Under the pieces are notes generated by a model. It did no database searches and was not told the DNA's origin. It saw only the letters and a program-made list of their open reading frames with translations. A DNA stretch of 64,000 bases from Pristionchus mayeri. Its lineage: Eukaryota; Nematoda; Chromadorea; Rhabditida; Neodiplogasteridae. Location of the stretch: contig BTRK01000006.1 in the NCBI GenBank assembly GCA_036245805.1, positions 37,886,901-37,950,900 on the forward strand, given 5' to 3'. The position numbers were made by a program, and so were the translations under genes. This document shows, one piece after another, positions 22,460-32,100 of this stretch (position 1 is its first letter; every line of letters begins with the position of its first letter).

Positions 22460-24319
22460 TCAATCTTCATCATCCTTGAAACTCTCGGTTCGGTCGGTGG
22501 AACGGGGCAGTCGATGGGCACGTCCGGCATCGGGTGACGTTGCTAGTGTCTTCTCGTCAACTTCTTTCTGTCCGGAGTCTGAATCCTTCAGAACTCGCCC
22601 TTTCAGCTCCTTCTTGAGCGGACATTCGCTCATTGACTCAGATGTGCAGACCTTTCGGTCCTTTTCCTTCACACAGTTTCTCACTGTGTCTTCCTCTAGT
22701 CTTGAATTCGAGCGTTGTGAGTCATTTTCCAGACTCGATCTCGTCTTCGACGCAGATCCCGACGCTCCACTAGGATGCTCGTGATGCTCGATTCTCGACT
22801 CGGAGTGATGTGAGCCCTTTTTCAGACTCGATCTCGTCAGTGACGACGCAGATCCCGACACTCCACTGGGTAGCTCGTGATGGTCATTTTCTTGACCATT
22901 TCCAGGATGGCACTTCTCCTCCATCTCTGTGACCTCAGTCTCCTGGACCGAGTGATTCATTCCAGAATGGTATTCCTCAACCATATCTGTGACCTCGATT
23001 TTCACCATCGAGTGGAGCTGAGCCTGCGGCCTCTTGGGCATCAGTGGGAAGAAGAACTGCATCAGGTCCTTGCCCAGCACGTTCGTATCTTCTGTGATGT
23101 ACACTTCTCCGAAAGTGGTGACACCATTCATCTCCAAATTCAGATCACATTTCCCTGTCACACGGAACAGTGATACATTTGGGTACTCGGGCGAAACATC
23201 AGTACATTTTGCTCTCGGTGCGCCGATCAACCTCCACGTGCTCTTTGAGATAAATGTGAGGTCAGATCCTGAGTCAACACTCATTCTCACATCTATTCCA
23301 TTCACTTTCATCGAGACATCGAACTCTCCAGAGTTCCCTGATTGCTCGCTCTTGATCTGCTTGAACTTCGGGTTCCTCCCTCTGTTCTTGCCTCGGCACA
23401 TCCTCCTCAGATGGCCAGTATTGTCGCAATTGTGACAGGTCTCATTCACATATGGGCACCTCTCCTCTTCGTGATCATGGCCACATCTTCCACACTCATC
23501 ACTATTCGATTCGCGGGAAGCACTTTGATCTCGATGGGAACGGAACTTCTCCTTCCCCTTCCATTGCTTTCGCACCGCATTCACGTGCGATCCATTTTGG
23601 CCAGTCACGGTCTGAGAGTCTTGCTGTGCTTCCTTGAAGCTTTCAGCAATCTCGAGTATCTTCTCGAGTGTGGGGCTCTTCTCATTCTTCATCCCATTTA
23701 TAATGTGGAACATTGCACCGGTGTGCCTTGGTAGGTCCACACCTGCCAGAAAGATCATTGTCTTGATCTTGTCGGGGGTGAGTTCGGTTACATTCGCGTC
23801 CTCGACAACTCTGTTGACTCGAGTCGCGAACTCTCGAAGATCGTCGATATTCGCCTTCGACATCTTGAGATTGAACATGTCGAGTCTCTTTTCGAAGAGA
23901 GTCTTCTTGTCTCCGAACAATTTCGTCATAGTCTCTTTGACGTCATTGAATGCCAGTTGACCCAGTTTCTTAGGACGGATGTGGTCTCCGAACTGCTTAT
24001 ACACCGCGTCATCCACGTGTCTCATCAGCATTCGACTCTTCTCATCATCCTCCATATCCACTGAGCTCTCGAAGAGGTCCTCATGACGAGTCCACCACGC
24101 CTCGAAGGTCCATCCTTCATCTGGATTGTACGTGAAGGTCCTGATCTGCTTCTCCAGGGAGTCCACGGTAGGTCCACGTGCTTTTGAAACGGTCTCAATT
24201 CCACTGGAAGTTCCACTATCTTTTTGTTCTCTCAGTATTCTCAACTCCTCCTGCTGTGCTGCCATCATCTGTTGCATCAGCTTCAGTGTGGATGCAATCT
24301 CTGCACTTGCATCCAACAC
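22460..24319 (-). CDS. Retrotransposon Gag-protease polyprotein, no polymerase
   Basis: A single 619-codon open frame. The N-terminal part has the helical capsid-like layout of nematode LTR-element Gag (coiled start, then W-x-E-x-WW and a KKTLFEKRLD region). A zinc knuckle C-x2-C-x4-H-x4-C (CHNCDNTGHLRRMC) lies near residue 290, next to an extra Cys/His cluster. A retropepsin-like active site VDSGSDLTF is near residue 350. The C-terminal 200 residues are acidic Ser/Glu repeats without homology. No reverse transcriptase, RNase H or integrase follows within 1 kb, so the element is either 3'-truncated or a gag-only non-autonomous form. The frame is free of stops, which suggests a recent copy or retained use. 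Confidence 0.85.
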   Translation of the reverse strand: MLDASAEIASTLKLMQQMMAAQQEELRILREQKDSGTSSGIETVSKARGPTVDSLEKQIRTFTYNPDEGWTFEAWWTRHEDLFESSVDMEDDEKSRMLMRHVDDAVYKQFGDHIRPKKLGQLAFNDVKETMTKLFGDKKTLFEKRLDMFNLKMSKANIDDLREFATRVNRVVEDANVTELTPDKIKTMIFLAGVDLPRHTGAMFHIINGMKNEKSPTLEKILEIAESFKEAQQDSQTVTGQNGSHVNAVRKQWKGKEKFRSHRDQSASRESNSDECGRCGHDHEEERCPYVNETCHNCDNTGHLRRMCRGKNRGRNPKFKQIKSEQSGNSGEFDVSMKVNGIDVRMSVDSGSDLTFISKSTWRLIGAPRAKCTDVSPEYPNVSLFRVTGKCDLNLEMNGVTTFGEVYITEDTNVLGKDLMQFFFPLMPKRPQAQLHSMVKIEVTDMVEEYHSGMNHSVQETEVTEMEEKCHPGNGQENDHHELPSGVSGSASSLTRSSLKKGSHHSESRIEHHEHPSGASGSASKTRSSLENDSQRSNSRLEEDTVRNCVKEKDRKVCTSESMSECPLKKELKGRVLKDSDSGQKEVDEKTLATSPDAGRAHRLPRSTDRTESFKDDED

Positions 24320-24500
24320 TGCAGCAATTCTGACGAAATTTGTTTGTCACTCAACAAGTTTTCTACCCAAAATCAGAATTTTGGCAGCACTTCATGTACA
24401 CAAAACGAAATCAGCAACTGAATTCACACTTATTACACAGTGTTCTCAGCATAAAATAAAAATTTTGGCAGCACTTCGTGTACACGTGACACACCAACAC

Positions 24501-24655
24501 ACTCAGCTCCCGGAGGAACCTACAACTCTCAGTTCCAGAAGGAACCTACAACACTCAGTTCCAGAAGGAACCTACAACACTCAGTTCCAGAAGGAACCTA
24601 CAACACTCAGTTCCAGAAGGAACCTACAACACTCAGTTCCAGAAGGAACCTACAG
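24501..24655. repeat. 26-bp tandem repeat with TTCnnGAA dyads
   Basis: About six copies of a unit containing CTCAGTTCCAGAAGGAACCT. Five copies hold TTCCAGAA, an inverted pair of heat-shock-factor half-sites (nTTCnnGAAn). The array lies 180 bases upstream of the gag start, in the leader or LTR region. Confidence 0.9.
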
Positions 24656-24960
24656 ACGACAAAAAGGCACAAGAAATAAAAGAAAATCAAGCCAAGTAGT
24701 AAATTTACTCACCCGAATTCGAAATGCTTCTGATCGCCAATATTGTGTATTTCCTTGTGCTTATTGCGCGTATAGCCGTTGAGTTCTTATAGCGATTTAT
24801 CGTGATCAAATAAAGAAGAGAAAACGAAGAAACTGGAAAAAGGTTAGGGGGAGAACAGGGGAGAACCAGCGATGACGACAAATTCAGTAGAAGGCCGGGA
24901 AGATACAGTATCTTACTTTGCGTCGGCAGAGTAATCGTGGTGGGATATTTGTCATTCAAA
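24656..24960 (-). promoter_or_regulatory. Candidate 5' LTR end and primer-binding site of the gag element
   Basis: On the minus strand, TGGCGATCAGAAGC (24739-24726) has the TGG start and position expected of a tRNA primer-binding site. The upstream 200 bases, with an ATAAATCGCTATAAG block, could be LTR. No matching 3' LTR was found below 22460, so this is a suggestion only. Confidence 0.35.
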
Positions 24961-25006
24961 TATTACGATAGAGTTAGGGAGTACGGGGGAGCAACTATAT
25001 CAGGCG

Positions 25007-25599
25007 TCTCACGAGAGAATCGGGACAAATAGTCATTTTCGGTTGACATTTGAAATTGAATTTTTGTTGCTTCTTATATTTCCGACAAGTATCGAAGGTG
25101 GGTAGCCTAAACCTGAAATTTCAGAATTTTACAATGTGCTGCAGCTGCAATAGGCTGCTGCAAAGTTGAAGCCATGGCTGCTTGTTTGAGAGGTTTTGAG
25201 TTATAAATGTGGCGGTTTTTGTCGGCGAATATGTTTTTATGATCAAATGAACGAATTTGACACGAATTTCTCATTTTTCACTTTTGCGACCGTTGCTGCA
25301 GAAGCTCATTGCGCATGTTTTTGATTTATAACTTGAACAAAAATGAGAAAACGTGTCAAATTCGTTCATTTGATAATAAAAACATATTCGCCGACAGAAA
25401 CAGCCACATTTATAACTCAAAACCTCTCAAACAAGCAGCCATGGCCACAACTTTGCAGCAGCATGCTGCAGCTGCAACAGCTGATATGCTCAAAACAAAG
25501 TAGGAGGACATTCTAGGACCCAACCCCGAACTAAAAAACCCACAAGCTGGAATATTTTATTTTTAAATGTCAACTCGTTGTCCCGATTCTCTCGTGAGA
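25007..25599. mobile_element. Fold-back (long inverted repeat) element, 593 bp
   Basis: Perfect 22-bp inverted ends (left begins TCTCACGAGAGAATCGGGAC). Inside, a second pair of arms (about 25150-25290 and 25325-25470) is also inverted, with blocks such as TTTATAACTCAAAACCTCTC and its complement. The whole segment can fold back on itself. No coding capacity. Confidence 0.85.
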
Positions 25600-26171
25600 G
25601 CGGCGGGTCAGGCTTATTACTTAAATAGGATATCTGACTTAGTTGCTTATTGTATTATTTACGATAATATACAACATTTTTTAATGTGAATGAACAGTCC
25701 ATCCGATCCGAAATTTTATGGTGAATTTGTAAATCAAAAAATCGAATGGTGAAAAATTGCATGCTTCCCGCAAAATCGATCCGCGGAATCCGCGGGCCGC
25801 CGCGGGCCGCCGCGGCCGCCTATGGGCAAGGCGATTAGCATGTACTGTACGCAAAAACCTGTTTTCGATGTGACGACGTCTGACTCTGGGAACAAAATGA
25901 ATATACCCACCGTTTTCAGCACCTTCAATTTCCCCAAAACGCATTGTTCCGTGAAATCGAGTTTTTTTTGCTGTGCCGACCCTTGGTCGAAACTTAGGCG
26001 AAAGACCTCATATTTTCACATGTACCAAAAACATAGAAAAGGACATACAATTTTATTTTTCAAAAATATTTTTAAGAATTGAGAACCTCTATTCGAGTAG
26101 GCTTTTTTGTTAACTCAAGAACTAGTGTTATTATTTACGATGAATTACTTTCAAAAATAACAAGTGTGCAC
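25600..26171. other. Region below the lectin gene; no exon recognised
   Basis: Contains an unusually GC-rich block of CCGCGG/GGCCGCC repeats at 25783-25820 in AT-rich surroundings. The rest of the lectin CUB domain should lie here on the minus strand, but I could not find it. The 3' end of that gene may be displaced or destroyed by the nearby elements. Confidence 0.4.
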
Positions 26172-29100
26172 CTGCACTCGAACACGCTTTCCGGGAGGAA
26201 CGGTAAGGAAGTATTCACAAGGCTCAGATGCGTCATTGGGGTATCCCGGGGAGTAGATCTGCAATCATTTTTCACTCTCCCATGCCAATGGGTTCGAGAT
26301 ATTGAGATTAAATCAATCCGAGTTCTCCGGACAACGTTGAAAGAAATGACTGTTAACCCTGCCATACATATCACTGGTTATGCTGCAGAGAGAGAGAGAG
26401 AACTAAGAATGCATGGTAGCATTTTCTGCGATCACCTGACTGCAATCTTCGCAAAGCTATTGCCAAGTCTGAATCGCAAACTCAGAAACTACTCATTATA
26501 GTTCGCCCAAAAAAGCCTACTACTCACCACTTGGCCCTCGTACCATGGGCCGGCGGTACAGTTGTTATGTTGGTACTGAGCTGAAAGATTCAATTTGCAA
26601 ATTTTTATGATCAGGAATGATTCACTTCTACACATCATTCCGCTGTGTTTTTCGTTGTGTGGGATGTTTAAGGTGTGATTTTAAGGTGTTTTAGGTGTGG
26701 CATGACCCATCCCACTTTCCTTGCAATCTATCACCGACCGATCTGTCGAGATAAACTCGACCAGTCGTTAGAACTTACCTTTACGCCCGCAAGCCACGCC
26801 CATTCTGGAATTGCAGTCCATATTCAACCACTCTCCAGAGTTGGAGAATGTATCCATGGCAAGGCATTGCCCCTTTCCGGCGATTGGGAATCCTTAAACG
26901 ATTCAAACAAAAACCCTACTATTTTATAGCAAAACATCAATGTTTCATACCAGGGTAGAAGTTCTTGTAGTCCCACTTGGATCCGTCGGCCCATGAAAAT
27001 TCATTGGTGTTTGATGGCGAGGTAGCTCCAATGTACACCCCATTGACTGCTCCTTGCGCTAGGGCAGCTCGACGAATGAACTGATTCGCCTGCACAATAA
27101 CAATGAGGATGGTAAATTCAAATGTGTTACACAACGTTCCTTACGACTAAATGTAAATCATGGTAAAGTGTGGATTTTCAATTCTATATTATTGGGGTGT
27201 CCGGAAAGTTCGTATATTTTTTTTGTTTTATTTTTTATTCAATGCTTTACAATTCTCAGTGACCAATGTATGCCCCCTTCTTTCTCACTACCTCCCTCCA
27301 GCGATTGGGCAGGGTCTCGATTCCTCTCTTCCAGAATGCGGGTTTCTTCGAGACCGCCCAGTTCACGAAAGCCCTCACAACTTCATCTCGATTCTTGAAC
27401 TTCTTTCCTTTGCAGAAGTCAGAGAGAGAGCGGAAGCAGTGGTAGTCGCATGGGGAGAGATCCGGGGAATACGGTGGATGGGAAATCCTCTCGATCTTCA
27501 GCTCGTCCATTTTCTTCTGGGTCATCTTCGCTCGATATGGGCGAGCATTGTCCATCAGAAGAAGAATTTTGCCCTGGTTCAGGAGTCTGGGAGGGACTCT
27601 GATCGCGAAATCTTCCAGTTGTTCAGAGAAGAGGTCGGCATTGATGCTGGTGCCAGGGGCGAGGATCTCCCAGTAGATGGGACCGAGCACTGAGAAGAAG
27701 AAGCAGAGGAGTTCCTTATTTCCGTGCTCTTCCTTCTTCGGGACGGGCGTGGGCTTCTCATCTGCATCCACCCATTGCAGTCTCCTCACAGGGTTATCGT
27801 ACGTGATCCACTTCTCATCTGTAGCGATGATGGAATTGACCCATCGAAGATTGGATCTACGATGGAGTAATTCCCGACAGACTTGAACACGATTTTTTAG
27901 CTGTTCGGGGGAGAGGTCATGGGGAATCACTTGTGGGAGTTTCGGCTTCTTCCCAGATCGATGGAGGATATCGGACACCGTTGATCTGGGAGTACCAGTA
28001 TCCTTCTTCAACTCATGCACACTGGCCATGGGCTTGCGCTTCAGTGTGCGGAGAACGAGACGCTGATCGAGGGAGGGAGGGCGTCCAGAGCGGGGTTGAT
28101 CATCGAGACCAAACTCCCCTTTCTTGAAGCGGGAGAACCACTTATAGCAGAAGGGTATGGAGGGGGCGTCAGCTCCTTCCGACTGGGCCAGGGCAGAGTG
28201 GGCCTCCTTCACGGATCGGCCAAGACGGTAGTAATGAAGTAAAACTGCTCGGAGGTAGAGATGGGAGTCCATCACAAGAATCAATATAGCAACTAGGAGA
28301 CTGATTAAATCCTCTCATTACTCTACGTCAGAATGATGCAATACATTGTTGACAAACAGATTGTGCAATCACTGCATTTGATCGCGAACTGACTTTTTTC
28401 CGAACCATTATACGAACTTTCCGGACACCCCAATAATTATGTTCGGTAAAATTATTTACATGCGTGATATAGTCAGTCAAATCGAGGTGGACTTGATAAG
28501 ATGGAGAAAATTGTCAATATTTAAGACGTGCATTGCACATACGACATACTACCTCCAGACTGTGTATGGAGGCAACGGTAGCTCCGAGAGCGCTGCAGAT
28601 CCCTTGCGCATCCTGCCAACCGACGGCATTCGGCCGAACCTGAAGGGTTGGGACGATGGCGTGGTGCAATTCATGATATCCGGTGACGTCCACTCGTTCC
28701 TAATTCACGACATATTACCGTGCCAAAGAAATTTTGTCACTTCCTCTTTCCCTCTCTCTCACAGCAAATCCGTATGTCTTACTCTCCAAATTACCTGATA
28801 ACAAGCGCCGTCCACTCTCTCCTCGTTGACGGCATCGCAACCCTCTCCACTTGCCGGCGGATGCAGCTGCAGCGTGCAGAAGACGTACAACGTTTTGCTC
28901 GCAGTCCCGTAGGCTGTAAGTTGCAGAGTAGCGGCAACAGTGGATAAAATTGCGGGAATCGTGCTAAATACCTTGTGTATGGGATAAAAAGCGAAATATT
29001 TTACAGTGTTAAATTTACACGTTCCAGAACAATACACGGTGATTTTGCCGTGCAATATTTTGACAAAAGTGTGCTTCCAGGTCACGCATTTCTTCAGTTG

Positions 29101-32100
29101 TCAAGTGATAACAACCGTTATCTGTCACAGGTTCGACGACTTCTAGATTGAACTATAAATTACTAACCCAAACCATTAACCCACCGTCCATCTGTTTATT
29201 TGAGTGACATGAAAGGGAACCCTAGCGCAGATGCACACATCACGATAGCACAAGTCATACCTTTTCCCCATGTTCCGTCTTTGTGCATTTCCCAGCTATA
29301 TGCGGTGGAGCACGACTGATCAAGAGCGCTGTCGTAGCTGGGGGCTTGTAATCAAGAGGAGTTCCATCCGACCACTGCCATTTCTTCGAGATCGTGTTGC
29401 ACACCAGACCTTCAATGAAGAACATAAACCTTTCCGAGCAAAATAAGGAGATATCGCTATTAGTGATGACAATATGAGTGACTATCTGAGAGAATTGAGC
29501 AAATCTACCTATGAGCCGTACAGTGAAAAATAACGTGCCGATTTTGAGATCCTTCTAGGGGTAAATTTTCACGTAGAGTTCGAAAATCGACCTTAGGAAG
29601 CCGTATCTCTGACCCCTCATTTCGTGCATTTTGCCCTACCTGGGTGGTCGGTTTTTGAATCTTTTGAACGGCTCATCCAAACCCCATACATATAAGGTTA
29701 TTCTGAAAGATCTCGACGAGATAAGCATTTTCACTGTTGAAAGTGAAGGGCTAGCTCATCGTTGAAAAAAGTTACGGCCGTTTGAATTCGAAAATTTGTC
29801 GAAAAATTGCCGACCTGAAAAATTTTTTGGGGGCTGTCGTTTTGTAATTAGTAGCATTAAAACCGCTATGAAAAAATACCACTAATGCCAATTTTGCAGC
29901 GAAAAATTCGTTCCCCTAAGATGTTTCCTGGTTCTCGCAAGATGCCGCTGTGCAGATTTCCCGATATTTCAAATCAACAACATTCAACAGCAAAACATGG
30001 CATTCACTCTCGTTGAGAGTCATTGATGTTTTTAGTGTATTTTTAATATATTTGAAACATTTTGAGCAGTTGAAACCTTATCTAAGTGAACATCAGCTCG
30101 ATTGACAGCGTTTCAATGTGATTTGAGCCTGTGGTACACGTTTGGCCTTTGTTTTGACAACGATATCTCTACAACCAAAGGTACTACAGTTAACAGATCT
30201 TAAATATAAAGCATATGTGATATTATAATTAATAATAATCTGTTTCGGAACCATTCCGGTCCATTCCAAGTATATTGTAGTGCGTAATTTACCAATTCCG
30301 GGTTCCTGCCTCACCAATTCCTGCTCGAAGCGGGCTCAAACTTAATTTTTAAGCACTCTAATGTCAAAATTCATATTCTACGAGTGAAAATGTTCCAGAA
30401 AAATTGTTACAAAAGTAAAATTAAAGAAAAAATATTTTTTCACATTTTTGGCCCAGGGGTAGTAAGGGGTGAAAATGTCGAAATCATGGATACGTATGAA
30501 AACGTAATATCTTGGTGTATTTTCACTCGTAGAATACGAATTTTAACATTAGCACGCTTAAAAATTAAGTTTGAGCCCGCTTCGAGCAGGAATTGGTGAG
30601 GCAGGAACACGGAATTGGCAAATTACGCACTACAATATACTTGGAATGGACCGGAATGGTTCCGAAACAAATTAATATTAATTATAATATCACATATGCT
30701 TTATATTTAAGATCTGTTAACTGTAGTACCTTTGGTTGTGGAGATATCGTTGTCAAAACAAAGGCCAAACGTGTACCACAGGCTCAAATCACATTGAAAC
30801 GCTGTCAATCGAGCTGATGTTCACTTAGATAAGGTTTCAACTGCTCAAAATGTTTCAAATATATTAAAAATAAACTAAAAACATCAATGACTCTCAACGA
30901 GAGTGAATGCCATGTTTTGCTGTTGAATGTTGTTGATTTGAAATATCGGGAAATCTGCACAGCGGCATCTTGCGAGAACCAGGAAACATCTTAGGGGAAC
31001 GAATTTTTCGCTGAAAAATTGGCATTAAGATCTCCCTAGGGGTAACTTTTCACGTAGAGTTCGAAAATCGACCTTAGGAAGCCGTATCTCTGACCCCTCA
31101 TTTTGTGCATTTTGCCCTACCTGGGTGGTCGGTTTTTGAATCTTTTGAACGGCTCATCTAAACCCATACATATATGGTTATTCTGAAAGATCTCGACGAG
31201 ATAAGCATTTTCACCGTTGAAAGAGAAGGGCTAGCTCATCTTTGAAAAAAGTTACGGCCGTTTGAAATCGAAAATTTGTCGAAAAATTGCCGACCTGAAA
31301 AATTTTTTGGGGGCTGTCGTTTTTTAATTAGTAGCATTAAAACCGCTATGAAAAAGTACCCCTAATGCCAATTTTTCAGCGAAAAATTCGTTCCCCTAAG
31401 ATGTTTCCTGGTTCTCGCAAGATGCCGCTGTGCAGATTTCCCGATATTTCAAATCAACAACATTCAACAGCAAAACATGGCATTCACTCTCATTGAGAGT
31501 CATTGATGTTTTTAGTTTATTTTTAATATATTTGAAACATTTTGAGCAGTTGAAACCTTATCTAAGTGAACATCAGCTCGATTGACAGCGTTTCAATGTG
31601 ATTTGAGCCTGTGGTACACGTTTGGCCTTTGTTTTGACAACGATATCTCTACAACCAAAGGTACTACAGTGCTAATGTTAAAATTCGTATTCTACGAGTG
31701 AAAATACACCAAGATATTACGTTTTCATACGTATCCATGATTTCGACATTTTCACCCCTTACTACCCCTTACTACCCCTTACTACCTTACTTACTACTAC
31801 CCTTACCTTACTAGCCAAAAATGTGAAAAAATATTTTTTCTTTAATTTTACTTTTGTAACAATTTTTCTGGAACATTTTTACTCGTAGAATATGAATTTT
31901 GACATTAGAGTGCTTAAAAATTAAGTTTGAGCCCGCTTCGAGCAGGAATTGGTGAGGCAGGAACCCGGAATTGGTAAATTACGCACTACAATATACTTGG
32001 AATGGACCGGAATGGTTCCGAAACAAATTATTATTAATTATAATATCACATATGCTTTATATTTAAGATCTGTTAACTGTAGTACCTTTGGTTGTAGAGA

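Noticed and set aside
22410..24782. Several plus-strand open frames opposite gag
   Set aside because: Antisense shadows of the Gag-protease frame.
27160..28242. Plus-strand open frames within the mariner
   Set aside because: Antisense shadows of the intact transposase.
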